Assembly (NCBI GenBank): GCA_020628095.1
Contig: JAHDFP010000004.1
Coordinates: forward strand, 1 to 64,000
Reading direction: 5' to 3'
Source: Saprospiraceae bacterium
Lineage (GTDB): Bacteria > Bacteroidota > Bacteroidia > Chitinophagales > Saprospiraceae
Length of the DNA: 64,000 bases
Part shown: in pieces, positions 53,803 through 62,504 of the stretch
Layout: each line of letters opens with the position of its first letter
Position numbering within the stretch: the stretch's first letter is position 1
Notes under the pieces: model-generated
Told to the model about the DNA's origin: nothing
The model's database searches: none
What the model saw: the letters and a program-made list of their open reading frames with translations, nothing else
Program-made: the position numbers and the translations under genes

Positions 53803-55299
53803 ATGGCAAAAACAAGAGAAAGAGGAAACGTAAAGAGTGAAATGTCAGACCCAATGGTCTATGGACGTGTTATGCCACAGGCGGTCGATCTGGAAGAGGC
53901 CGTATTAGGTGCCGCTATGCTAGACAAAGGTGCCTTTTCTATCATCGTAGAAAAACTGAGACCAGAAAGTTTTTACCTAGACGCACATGCGGAGATATTC
54001 ACCGTGATGATGGACTTATTCAGTAACTCTAGGCCAATAGACATCCTTACGGTCAACGAAGAACTGAGAAAACGCGGCAAACTGGATCAGATAGGCGGTG
54101 TCAATTATCTCATGGACCTCACTAATAAGGTCGCATCTGCTGCCAACATCGAGTATCATGCTCTGATCATAGTACAGAAATATATCCAACGTGCTCTCAT
54201 ACAGGTATCAACCCTAACTATCAAAGATGCCTACGAGGACACTAAGGATGTACTCGAGATGCTAGACGAAGCCGAGCAACAACTCTTTGAGATCACTGAC
54301 AAAAACCTGAATACGGGTTTTGAAGCGGTGAGCGCAGTGGCCGTCAAGGTCCAGAAAAAAATAGAAGAACTGAGCCAAAGAGAGGATAATCTGACAGGGG
54401 TCACGACAGGATTTACAGAACTGGATAGAATAACTAATGGATGGCAGGTGTCGGACTTGATCATAATCGCGGCCCGTCCTGCGATGGGTAAGACAGCATT
54501 TACCTTATCTCTCGCCAGAAATGCGGCGGCGGCAGGTACAGGTGTAGGTATATTCTCTCTGGAGATGGATAACGAACAACTCGTCAAACGTCTTATATCC
54601 ATGGAGTCCATGATACCCGCGAGTAAGCTGAGAGATGCGACATTGGATGAGAATGACTTTGGCCTCCTGCATGAGGCAGTAGAGAAGTTGTCTAATATGC
54701 CCATCTACATAGATGATACACCAGCCATCAACATATTCGAACTCCGAGCCAAGTGCCGACGACTCAAGCAAAATCATAATATCGGACTTGTCGTAATCGA
54801 TTATCTACAGCTCATGAGTGCAGGTGATAAAAGTAAAAAAGGAAACAGGGAACAAGAGATATCAACTATATCTAGGGCCCTTAAAAGTATGGCAAAAGAA
54901 CTCAAAGTGCCTGTCATAGCACTATCTCAGCTAAGTCGTGCCGTAGAGACACGGGGTGGAGATAAGAGACCACAGCTCTCAGATCTGAGGGAATCTGGAG
55001 CGATAGAGCAAGATGCGGATATTGTCCAGTTCATCTATAGACCAGAATACTACGATCTCTCTGATAATATGGATATACCAGATAACCTCGCCGAGATAAT
55101 TATATCTAAGCATAGGAATGGTTCTCTCGGTAATGTCAGACTTAGATTCCTTAAAGAATATGTCAAATTCGTCGATGATGATACGGAAGGATTCCGCAAT
55201 ATGCCAGGTATGCTGGGTGACGATATATTCGGTGATGGATCTAGTAGCTATATCAGACCTTCTAAGATCAATACAGATGATATCTTTGGGCCAGAATAA
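53803..55299 (+). CDS. dnaB: Replicative DNA helicase DnaB
   Basis: This 498-residue hexameric helicase unwinds DNA at the replication fork. The N-terminal domain (about 25-130, PQAVDLEEAVLGAAMLD) is followed by the RecA-like motor. Motifs are GFTELDRITNGWQ, Walker A ARPAMGKTAFTLS, FSLEMDNEQL, VIDYLQLM and DLRESGAIEQDADIV. No intein is present. Full length. Confidence 0.97.
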   Translation: MAKTRERGNVKSEMSDPMVYGRVMPQAVDLEEAVLGAAMLDKGAFSIIVEKLRPESFYLDAHAEIFTVMMDLFSNSRPIDILTVNEELRKRGKLDQIGGVNYLMDLTNKVASAANIEYHALIIVQKYIQRALIQVSTLTIKDAYEDTKDVLEMLDEAEQQLFEITDKNLNTGFEAVSAVAVKVQKKIEELSQREDNLTGVTTGFTELDRITNGWQVSDLIIIAARPAMGKTAFTLSLARNAAAAGTGVGIFSLEMDNEQLVKRLISMESMIPASKLRDATLDENDFGLLHEAVEKLSNMPIYIDDTPAINIFELRAKCRRLKQNHNIGLVVIDYLQLMSAGDKSKKGNREQEISTISRALKSMAKELKVPVIALSQLSRAVETRGGDKRPQLSDLRESGAIEQDADIVQFIYRPEYYDLSDNMDIPDNLAEIIISKHRNGSLGNVRLRFLKEYVKFVDDDTEGFRNMPGMLGDDIFGDGSSSYIRPSKINTDDIFGPE

Positions 55300-55308
55300 T
55301 CCACTACA

Positions 55309-56025
55309 TTGAAGTATCGCCTTAATAAATTTATCTCTCACTCCGGAATCTGCTCTAGACGCAAGGCGGCAGAACTGGTCAAAAATGGATTTATCAAAGT
55401 CAATGGTGAGGTTATCAGAAACCCCGCTATAGAAGTAGAGGAGACAGATAAGGTAGAGTACATGGGTAAGCCCATAAAAATAGTCAAGAAGAAAGTCTAT
55501 CTATTACTCAATAAGCCCAAGAATGTCATTACCACAATGAGTGACGAAAGAGGCAGAAAGACAGTCTGGGAAATCGTCAAATCCAAGGTGAACACCAAGA
55601 TCAATCCAGTGGGCCGTCTAGACAGAAACACCACAGGTCTATTGCTTATGACTAACGACGGAGAGCTTTCGCAAAAGCTGTCTCACCCAAAATCTAAAGT
55701 CAAAAAAATCTATCAAGTCACCCTGGACAAACCCTTAGCAGAAAAAGATCTGCAGAAAATAGACAAAGGATTTCCGCTAGAAGATGGCTTTATCCAGGTG
55801 GATGTCATTAGTTATATACAAGATGAGCCCCAGAATTGTGTCGGCGTACAATTACATAGCGGTAAGAATAGGATCATCCGTCGCATATTTGAGTCTTTGG
55901 ACTATGAGGTGGTTGCATTAGACAGAGTCCTATTTGCAGGACTGACTAAAAAAGATCTGCCTAGAGGGTGGAGTCGATTTCTGACTAGAAAAGAAGTCAT
56001 TATGCTCAAGCATTTTACTAAGTAG
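55309..56025 (+). CDS. RluB/RsuA-family pseudouridine synthase
   Basis: This 238-residue enzyme isomerises uridine in rRNA. An N-terminal S4 domain (RLNKFISHSGICSRRKAAELV) is followed by the synthase domain with the catalytic Asp in GRLDRNTTGLLLMTNDG, and later GKNRIIRRIFESLDYEVVALDR. It is closest to the RluB/RluE/RsuA branch; the exact site is not determined. The start is TTG, 9 nt after dnaB, so it is likely co-transcribed with it. Confidence 0.92.
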   Translation: MKYRLNKFISHSGICSRRKAAELVKNGFIKVNGEVIRNPAIEVEETDKVEYMGKPIKIVKKKVYLLLNKPKNVITTMSDERGRKTVWEIVKSKVNTKINPVGRLDRNTTGLLLMTNDGELSQKLSHPKSKVKKIYQVTLDKPLAEKDLQKIDKGFPLEDGFIQVDVISYIQDEPQNCVGVQLHSGKNRIIRRIFESLDYEVVALDRVLFAGLTKKDLPRGWSRFLTRKEVIMLKHFTK

Positions 56026-56075
56026 ACCACCGAGACCTCTGCTCTTTGTATTCACTTTTGTTGTATCATTAATCA

Positions 56076-56083
56076 TATATTTG
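56076..56083 (+). promoter_or_regulatory. Bacteroidota -7 element (TATATTTG)
   Basis: This is an exact TAnnTTTG match ending 8 nt before the ATG at 56092. A TTTG lies at 56057-56060, a spacing of 15 nt, slightly short. A nearly leaderless transcript would result. Confidence 0.45.
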
Positions 56084-56091
56084 CGGTAATT

Positions 56092-56433
56092 ATGGAGCCT
56101 TGGGAATTAGATTTTCACTGGTTGGAATTGCGGCATAAGCTCAAGCATCTTAATAAGACAGATGCACTCCCAGATCTCAGAGCGATTATGCTATTGATCG
56201 GGATACAGGAATATGGTAGGATAAAAGATAATTTTACCAAAGAGGAAAAACAAGACCTGATGCACGTGGCCGCGTGTACCTTATTAGAGGCCGATGGATA
56301 TTACACGTTTTCTGGTCGGGATGATGAGGGTTGGCCACACTGGGATGTCACTATTCCATTCCAGACCAAAGGATCGGATCTCCAAGAAAAAATATTAAAA
56401 ACGAACATTCTCAAATATTTTGAAAATTTATAA
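56092..56433 (+). CDS. Small conserved-looking cytoplasmic protein, unknown function
   Basis: This 113-residue soluble protein has no signal peptide. It is helical at first (LDFHWLELRHKLKHL, LRAIMLLIGIQEYG), then carries an aromatic, acidic segment (EADGYYTFSGRDDEGWPHWDVT). I do not recognise a named family. It precedes two cyclophilin lipoprotein genes by 10 nt. Confidence 0.72.
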   Translation: MEPWELDFHWLELRHKLKHLNKTDALPDLRAIMLLIGIQEYGRIKDNFTKEEKQDLMHVAACTLLEADGYYTFSGRDDEGWPHWDVTIPFQTKGSDLQEKILKTNILKYFENL

Positions 56434-56443
56434 GCATATAAAA

Positions 56444-57088
56444 ATGAATAAGATAATCAGTTGCGCTTTGCTTTGTTGCCTTATGTTTTCTTGCGCACCT
56501 AAGCAAGAATTGTTTCTTATAGAAACTGACTATGGCAATATGAAAGTCAAACTCTATGACGAAACACCTCAGCACAGAGATAACTTCAAAAAACTAGTCG
56601 CGAATGGATTCTATGATGATCTTCTGTTCCATAGAGTTATCAACGGATTTATGATACAGGGGGGAGATCCAGATTCTAAGGGGGCAGGTCCAGAAGTAAG
56701 ATTAGGTGGTGGTGGTCCAGGGTATACAATACCTGCAGAAATAGGAAAACTTCACTTCAAAGGAGCACTATCAGCCGCTAGACAAGGTGATGCTGTCAAT
56801 CCAGAAAAAAAATCTTCTGGCTCACAGTTCTATATAGTCCATGGCAAAAAATCTTCTGACCAAGAACTAAACGCTATGGCACAAAGAGCGGGTATAACCT
56901 ATACTGCTGAGGACAAGGAAAAGTATAAAACGGCAGGTGGAACACCTTTTTTGGATAACAATTATACCGTATTCGGAGAAGTAGTAGAGGGTCTGGAAGT
57001 AATAGATAAAATCGCGGCAGTACAAACCGCTCCAGGTGATCGCCCAGTCCAGGATGTCAAGATGAAAATCAAAAAGATAAAAGGCTAA
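56444..57088 (+). CDS. Cyclophilin-type peptidyl-prolyl isomerase lipoprotein
   Basis: This 214-residue lipoprotein (lipobox LMFSC) has a cyclophilin domain that isomerises Xaa-Pro bonds outside the cytoplasm. Motifs are FHRVINGFMIQGGDP, HFKGALSAARQGDAVNPEKKSS in parts, GSQFYIVHG and NYTVFGEVVEGLEVIDKIA. The active-site Arg is in FHRV. The ATG at 56444 gives the lipoprotein signal; an in-frame TTG at 56420 does not. The stop is 1 nt from the next start, a related cyclophilin. Confidence 0.92.
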   Translation: MNKIISCALLCCLMFSCAPKQELFLIETDYGNMKVKLYDETPQHRDNFKKLVANGFYDDLLFHRVINGFMIQGGDPDSKGAGPEVRLGGGGPGYTIPAEIGKLHFKGALSAARQGDAVNPEKKSSGSQFYIVHGKKSSDQELNAMAQRAGITYTAEDKEKYKTAGGTPFLDNNYTVFGEVVEGLEVIDKIAAVQTAPGDRPVQDVKMKIKKIKG

Positions 57089-57089
57089 G

Positions 57090-57968
57090 TTGAGGATATT
57101 CCCAGCTTTTTATATAAGTCTGTTTTTTCTTTGTAGTTGTGCGAGACCAGTAGCGAAATTTTCGCATCAGGAAAGCAATACACTAGTGGCACCTGTAGAA
57201 GTTTCTTTTCAAAACACCTCTACAGGTGCTGACTCTTACACTTGGGTCATAGACGATACGCTCAGATATGATACAGTTGATATAAGTCATCTTTTTCTAG
57301 AGTCTGGTAGACACACCATAAAGTTGATTTCTAAAAAAGGTCAAAAGCAATCTATCGCCTCCAAAGAGCTTATCATAAATCCACCTACTAATTGTCTTGT
57401 ACATCTGGAAACCAATTACGGCAACATGCTTTTGGAGTTAAGCGAACTGACTCCTAAGCATAGAGACAGCTTTGCAAGATTAGTCGATGCGGGTTATTAT
57501 GACGGTATAATATTCCATAGGGTGATAGATGGATTTATGATACAGGCAGGTGATAACAAGCTGCGAAAAAATAAATATCCTAATCCGACACCTAAGAAAG
57601 AAACCATGCCCGAATTCCGAGAAGAGCTCATTCATCACAAAGGTGCCTTATCCGCAGCAAGGATGCCCGATGATGTCAATCCAGAAAAAGCATCTTCGGC
57701 AACGCAGTTCTATATAGTCCATGGAAAAGAGTTATCAGACAAGTCCATAGATAATTACGAATCCTCCAGGCCAATAGATTATACTCAAGATCAGCGATCT
57801 ATGTACAAGTCTGTAGGAGGTGCTCCCCAGTTAGACGGAGAATATACTATATTCGGTAAATTAATTTCGGGGTTTGATACATTAGACAAGATTGCGCAGA
57901 TAGATACTGACAATAGAGACAAGCCTCTGGAAGATGTTATAATTATAAAAGCTAAAAATATAAACTAA
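57090..57968 (+). CDS. Second cyclophilin lipoprotein with N-terminal PKD-like domain
   Basis: This 292-residue lipoprotein (lipobox FFLCSC) has a PKD-like beta-sandwich (about 25-98, VEVSFQNTSTGADSYTWVID) before a cyclophilin domain. The cyclophilin motifs are IIFHRVIDGFMIQAGD, ATQFYIVHG and YTIFGKLISGFDTLDKIAQ. The two adjacent cyclophilins share long motifs, so they probably arose by duplication, with the PKD domain gained by one copy. The start is TTG, 1 nt after the upstream stop. Confidence 0.9.
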   Translation: MRIFPAFYISLFFLCSCARPVAKFSHQESNTLVAPVEVSFQNTSTGADSYTWVIDDTLRYDTVDISHLFLESGRHTIKLISKKGQKQSIASKELIINPPTNCLVHLETNYGNMLLELSELTPKHRDSFARLVDAGYYDGIIFHRVIDGFMIQAGDNKLRKNKYPNPTPKKETMPEFREELIHHKGALSAARMPDDVNPEKASSATQFYIVHGKELSDKSIDNYESSRPIDYTQDQRSMYKSVGGAPQLDGEYTIFGKLISGFDTLDKIAQIDTDNRDKPLEDVIIIKAKNIN

Positions 57969-58703
57969 GTGGAACTGGTAGGAATAGATATCGGTGGATC
58001 AGGAATCAAAGGTGCACGAGTCGATACCAAAAAAGGAGTTCTGCGTAGCGAACGCCTCAAAATCCCAACTCCTAAAAGTAAAAAACCAAAAGACATCGCC
58101 GATACTGCACGTCGATTATTAGACCAGATAGGTTATAAGCAAGGGACTATAGGCATCGGCATACCTGCCGTCGTCAAAGATAACATCTGCTGCACTGCCA
58201 GTAATATAGATAAGAGCTGGATAGGCTGTAATGTAGAAGAGCTTTTCTCTGACGCACTCGGTCATCCGGTCAATGTCCTTAATGATGCAGACGCGGCTGG
58301 CATAGCCGAAATGACTTTCGGAAAAGGGAAAAACAAAAAAGGCACTATTATCACATTGACACTTGGTACGGGCATAGGTTCGGCTTTGTTTAGAGACGGC
58401 ATTCTTGTACCTAATACGGAGTTCGGTCACCTGAAATACAAAGACTCCATCGCAGAAAAACATGCCTCCAACGGAGCCAGAAAGAAAAAAGACTTGTCAT
58501 GGGAAGAATACGGCAAAGAACTCAATGATTTTCTGCAATATATCGACTTTGTATTCTCACCAAATCTCATGATCATCGGTGGCGGTATCAGCAAGAAGTT
58601 TGATAATTATAAAAAGTATATCGCGAGCAATCTCAATGTGACAACCGCAGGTAACTATAATGACTCTGGAATCATTGGCGCCGCGATGTCGGCGTATAAG
58701 TAA
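57969..58703 (+). CDS. ROK-family polyphosphate glucokinase-like protein
   Basis: This 244-residue sugar kinase has GIDIGGSGIKGARVDT (phosphate binding), NDADAAGIAEMTFG with the catalytic Asp, LTLGTGIGSALF and LMIIGGGISKKF. It resembles PpgK, which phosphorylates glucose with polyphosphate or ATP, because it lacks the Cys-rich zinc motif of most ROK proteins and has LVPNTEFGHL. The start is GTG, directly abutting the previous stop. Confidence 0.88.
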   Translation: MELVGIDIGGSGIKGARVDTKKGVLRSERLKIPTPKSKKPKDIADTARRLLDQIGYKQGTIGIGIPAVVKDNICCTASNIDKSWIGCNVEELFSDALGHPVNVLNDADAAGIAEMTFGKGKNKKGTIITLTLGTGIGSALFRDGILVPNTEFGHLKYKDSIAEKHASNGARKKKDLSWEEYGKELNDFLQYIDFVFSPNLMIIGGGISKKFDNYKKYIASNLNVTTAGNYNDSGIIGAAMSAYK

Positions 58704-58705
58704 AA

Positions 58706-58713
58706 TATTTTTG
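58706..58713 (+). promoter_or_regulatory. Bacteroidota -7 element (TATTTTTG)
   Basis: This is an exact TAnnTTTG match 27 nt before the start of the membrane hydrolase gene at 58741, just after the kinase stop. Confidence 0.4.
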
Positions 58714-58740
58714 CTTTATTTTTAGTCCTCATTAGTAAAG

Positions 58741-59742
58741 ATGGATTCATTAACGCAAGGACTATTAGGAGCAACTTCGTTTGCTATTATTAAGGATAAG
58801 GAAATAGGAAAAGTCTCTCTTTTGATAGGAGCGGTAGCGGGAACAATCCCAGATTTAGATGTGCTTTTGTCCCCTTTTTTTAGCGATATAGAATTCCTTA
58901 CAGTCCACAGAAGTTTTTCTCACTCCATAGGTTTCGCCATACTTTTAAGTTTTCTTTTAGGAGAAGTATTCCATAGAATCTATCATAGAAAACATGCCAG
59001 AATTAAGTGGACCCTAGCCTTCTTTTTGGCTCTTTTTACGCACTCTCTACTTGATTGGTGTACAACCTACGGGACTAAATTAATCAGTCCGTTTAGCGAT
59101 CATCTGTTTTCACTTAATAGTATACACGTCATAGAACCCGTATACACAAGTATTTTGCTTGTGGGAGTCTTATTACATTTATCCAAAAAAGGAGAAAGCA
59201 AAGCATTAGTCTACGCACTATTAATATCTACCTCCTATTTACTAATAGGGTTCATGTCTAAAAATCATGCTTACTATCACTTTCGTGCTCAACTAGAAAA
59301 AGATAAAATCTCCTATGAAGATATTCTTGTATCACCCACTCCATTGAATACATTTCTGTGGCATGGTATAGTAAAAACTACAGAGGGTTATCACTTTGGC
59401 ACGTATAGTATTTTCGATGGCAAATCAGCCGTTAATTTCCAGTTTGTCAAAAGTGATAACAAAATTCTCGAAAATGTAAAAGACGATAGACTTATAAATT
59501 ATTATCTCGATTACACTCAAGATTACCCTTTAGTAGAGGCTGGAGAAAACGGAGATGTGAAAATCTATGCTATCAAATATGGCCCTATTAATTATTATGG
59601 CCCTCCGGAGTTCGTATATCCTTTGACTTTTAACATTGGTAATCTTGTAGAGGATAATATCAAAATCAATTACGAAGGGAAACAAAGAGGTCCTGTAAAG
59701 AATTATAAAAATCTGATTAGGAGAATATTTGCTATTTACTAA
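58741..59742 (+). CDS. Membrane-bound metal-dependent hydrolase (YdjM/DUF457-like)
   Basis: This 333-residue protein starts MDSLTQGLLGATSFAII, the family hallmark. It carries AGTIPDLDVLLSPF, LTVHRSFSHSIGFA and FTHSLLDWCTTYGT, which form a His/Asp-rich membrane site over five or six helices. A soluble C-terminal part (about 185-333) follows. Substrate unknown. It ends at a bidirectional terminator. Confidence 0.88.
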   Translation: MDSLTQGLLGATSFAIIKDKEIGKVSLLIGAVAGTIPDLDVLLSPFFSDIEFLTVHRSFSHSIGFAILLSFLLGEVFHRIYHRKHARIKWTLAFFLALFTHSLLDWCTTYGTKLISPFSDHLFSLNSIHVIEPVYTSILLVGVLLHLSKKGESKALVYALLISTSYLLIGFMSKNHAYYHFRAQLEKDKISYEDILVSPTPLNTFLWHGIVKTTEGYHFGTYSIFDGKSAVNFQFVKSDNKILENVKDDRLINYYLDYTQDYPLVEAGENGDVKIYAIKYGPINYYGPPEFVYPLTFNIGNLVEDNIKINYEGKQRGPVKNYKNLIRRIFAIY

Positions 59743-59761
59743 CAAGTCCCAGTAAAATAGC

Positions 59762-59795
59762 AAAAGGCAACTAAATAATTTAGCTGCCTTTTATC
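59762..59795. terminator. Bidirectional terminator between convergent genes
   Basis: AAAAGGCA (59762-59769) pairs with TGCCTTTT (59785-59792). After one mismatch the inner CTAAA pairs with TTTAG around a 3-nt loop. A and T runs on both sides let it act in both directions. Confidence 0.8.
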
Positions 59796-59829
59796 AATGA
59801 GATTGAGTAATGCCGTTTTGGTTTGTTAC

Positions 59830-61251
59830 TTATATATTTTCTCTGAGGACTTCACCCTCATAGTATTTTATCATAGAATTTAGCTCCTTATCCAGAGAAA
59901 GCTCTGGCTCTATATCGAATATAATTTTGTGCTGATCATAGTCTTCTTTGAGTCCTTCTTCGAAAGAAGAAAAAGCACCTGCTTTATCTCCATTGAGGTA
60001 GAGAGCAACGCCTCTGCAAAATAGCAAATCAGCACCAAAAGTATAGTCATCCGAGTCACTAAATACTTGCAGAGCCTTTTCTTTTTTACCTACCTTAATA
60101 AGAAAAGAAATATACTCTTTCCAATATTGGCTTTGTTCTGGACCCATCTCCACAGCCTGCCCAAAAAAGAATTCTGCTTTCTCAAAACTACCTATCGCAT
60201 TATGCGCTATAGCCATAGACAGATAATAATCTTCGCAGCCATCTTCTAGTGTGATCGCTTTGTGATATGCGTCTATCGCCTTGTTCCAGTTTTCGGCCTT
60301 GGCATAACATAATCCTAGCTTGTAGTAGACCTCGTCATTATAAGGATCTAACTTGAGTAGTTTATTTAGGATAGTTTTGGCTTTGTTGAGATTGCCGATC
60401 TGGAATCTGCACTCTGCCATATTGACGAGCACTTCTTCGTTGATACCAAACACTTCAAGATATCCTTCATAGATATCTAGTGCCTTTTCGAATCTTTTCT
60501 CCTGTATACATATATCTGCGCAATCGAGATATCCGTTTTCGAAATTAGGCTCGGTAATGAAAGAATACTCCAGCGCGTTGATCGCCTTATTATATTCTCC
60601 GATACAAGAGTAAGCATGTCCTAGATTATACCACGCTAGATAACTGAACGGCTGTTCGTTGATTATCATCTGGTGGAACTGGATGCTCGACTTGTAGTTC
60701 TTAGATAACTGAACGGCAAAACCAATTCTCTCCAGTGCTTCTTCATTACCTATGTCACAGATCACAGACTTAGTCAGAGACTCATACATGCTATGATAGT
60801 CGCGCTCGACTTCTTTGATATATGATTCGCTGAGATAGACATCAGAGAGGTCATTAGATTGCACATATCGTTTCATCTCTTTCAAGATGTTACGTGCCTC
60901 ATCTACACTACCCTGAAAAGCAAGTATGCGTACCTTGAGTAAAAGTATATCTAGTTCGTAGGGGGAAATCTTTTCTGCTTTTTCCAGTACCTCGATGGCT
61001 TCTTCATTAAGATTAGACTGAAATAAAAGTCTAGCGCGTATAATGTAAAAGTCGGGGCTACTTGGATATTGATCTATTGCAGATACAGCCACTTCTATGG
61101 CTTTGTCGTATTGCAATTCTTCCTCGTAGTATCTTATTATTCTGAGGAAAGTATCTTGATCATAGATCACATTAATGCCTTTCTCAAAGTTTGTTTCGAA
61201 ATCAGAAACAAGATTTAGAAAGGAACTATCGCGTTGGGTTCTATGCTCCAT
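59830..61251 (-). CDS. Tetratricopeptide-repeat protein
   Basis: This 473-residue soluble protein without a signal peptide is made of about eleven TPR helical pairs over nearly its whole length. Examples are YDKAIEVAVSAIDQYPSSPD, EEAIEVLEKAEKISPYE and WNKAIDAYHKAITLEDG. It is a protein-binding scaffold in the cytoplasm; the partner is not evident. It stands alone between a convergent gene and a 299-nt gap. Confidence 0.9.
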   Translation of the reverse strand: MEHRTQRDSSFLNLVSDFETNFEKGINVIYDQDTFLRIIRYYEEELQYDKAIEVAVSAIDQYPSSPDFYIIRARLLFQSNLNEEAIEVLEKAEKISPYELDILLLKVRILAFQGSVDEARNILKEMKRYVQSNDLSDVYLSESYIKEVERDYHSMYESLTKSVICDIGNEEALERIGFAVQLSKNYKSSIQFHQMIINEQPFSYLAWYNLGHAYSCIGEYNKAINALEYSFITEPNFENGYLDCADICIQEKRFEKALDIYEGYLEVFGINEEVLVNMAECRFQIGNLNKAKTILNKLLKLDPYNDEVYYKLGLCYAKAENWNKAIDAYHKAITLEDGCEDYYLSMAIAHNAIGSFEKAEFFFGQAVEMGPEQSQYWKEYISFLIKVGKKEKALQVFSDSDDYTFGADLLFCRGVALYLNGDKAGAFSSFEEGLKEDYDQHKIIFDIEPELSLDKELNSMIKYYEGEVLRENI

Positions 61252-61550
61252 TTTTGTAAAAAACTGTCGTTGGTCAGATTATAATTCGCAGTAAATATAA
61301 CCAAATTGGAAAGCATAAAACCTGATACCTCAATTATTTTCAGGCATTATAATCATGTCAAAAATACCTATATATAACCGATAGAATATGAAATGAATAG
61401 AAAGTTGATTTTAATTTATATGATAAAAAATCATTCATATTTTAATCAACTTCCTACTCTTAAACTGCTGATTATTCTTGTTGATGCCCTCTTTTTTGGC
61501 TTAAAAGACTGTCGCCAAAATGCAGAGGATAACACTCCTTTAAAACAAAA
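61252..61550. other. 299-nt intergenic region with two inverted repeats
   Basis: The gap between the TPR gene and the Spy-like gene is AT-rich and has no supported gene. It holds an imperfect 51-nt palindrome (61402-61452, outer 9-bp arms AAGTTGATT and AATCAACTT, inner ATGAT and ATCAT around A5). It also holds a hairpin (61487-61530) with CCTCT/AGAGG and TTTTGGC/GCCAAAA pairings. These may end the sigma operon transcript. The rest is probably the TPR gene promoter, with no clear boxes. Confidence 0.6.
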
Positions 61551-61991
61551 CTAGTTTCCCCTGCGCGTTCTCTTTCTCTCCTTGACTTCTCTTATCATCC
61601 GCTCTCTAAACTCTCTATCCAATCGAAGAAACCTGAAAGTCCTTCGCGCACCGATAACAGCTTCCATTTTGTCGGCATATTTTCTTTTGATATCAAGGTT
61701 TTTCTCTTCCATATCAAACATACTTTGGATACGCAGTTTGGCATCGGCTTCTGACATGTCTTTGAGCGAATCTTTTCTGGTTTCTCTGAGTGCGCTCATC
61801 TCATTTTTCAATTCATTATAGATAGGCCAAAACGATTGCGCCTCTTCTGTCGTTAGATTTAACTTTTGGGTTATAAAAGCCACCTTTTGTGATTCTACTT
61901 TTTCTCGTACTGCTTGTCTGTTACGTTGTGCATCTACATTTTGGAATAATAGGAGCATCACTATAGATGTCAAAATGGTTTTAATATTCAT
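61551..61991 (-). CDS. Spy/CpxP-like periplasmic protein, ECF sigma-linked
   Basis: This 146-residue exported helical protein has signal peptide ending NVDAQ. The segment FITQKLNLTTEEAQSFWPIYNEL resembles the LTxxQ motif of Spy/CpxP proteins, which act as periplasmic chaperones or stress sensors. The C terminus is strongly basic (REVKERKRTRRGN). It is the third gene of an operon with ECF sigma factor and membrane anti-sigma, so a sensory or target role in that system is inferred. Confidence 0.8.
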   Translation of the reverse strand: MNIKTILTSIVMLLLFQNVDAQRNRQAVREKVESQKVAFITQKLNLTTEEAQSFWPIYNELKNEMSALRETRKDSLKDMSEADAKLRIQSMFDMEEKNLDIKRKYADKMEAVIGARRTFRFLRLDREFRERMIREVKERKRTRRGN

Positions 61992-62011
61992 ATCAATAAT
62001 TGTTTTTCTTT

Positions 62012-62491
62012 TTAAAATAAATTGTCCAACTCATAATCATTAAGATCACTGACCAGCTCATCGAGAACGATTTCTATTTCGTCATCATCAAAGAGCATCT
62101 CTGTCGCCAAAGATTCTTCGTCCTCAGACAGGAGTGCTATAAGGTCCTCGTCCACATCATCAAGATTGTCCAGATAATAATCATATAACTCGACCTCTGC
62201 CAAAGCGCCACTATCATCTACTACATCAGACGACCACTGAAGTCCAATCGCCATCAATAATAATAGAGACGCCGCGACAGCTAGATATTTTCTATAGGAG
62301 ACCTTGAGACTGCTTCTCTTTTGGGTCAGTTGATTTTCCAAATTTTTAAAGTATCCATGAGGTACGCTATATGGATTACCATCCCGCATAGAGTGCAGTA
62401 AAGGTGCCTCTTGCAACAAATCATCTTCTAACGATTCTATCTTCTCACTCAACCTATCCGGTAACTTTTCGAAATAATCTTCTGTTATCAT
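62012..62491 (-). CDS. Predicted membrane anti-sigma factor
   Basis: This protein of about 159 residues starts MITEDYFEKLPDRLSEKI, carries VPHGYFKNLENQL, and has one transmembrane helix (about 85-102, YLAVAASLLLLMAIGLQW). A very acidic C terminus of 55 residues follows (for example ALLSEDEESLATE). The pattern fits sigma-partner proteins of this phylum. An ATG at 62512, overlapping the sigma stop, is also possible and would imply translational coupling. Confidence 0.75.
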   Translation of the reverse strand: MITEDYFEKLPDRLSEKIESLEDDLLQEAPLLHSMRDGNPYSVPHGYFKNLENQLTQKRSSLKVSYRKYLAVAASLLLLMAIGLQWSSDVVDDSGALAEVELYDYYLDNLDDVDEDLIALLSEDEESLATEMLFDDDEIEIVLDELVSDLNDYELDNLF

Positions 62492-62504
62492 TATTCTATA
62501 TTTC

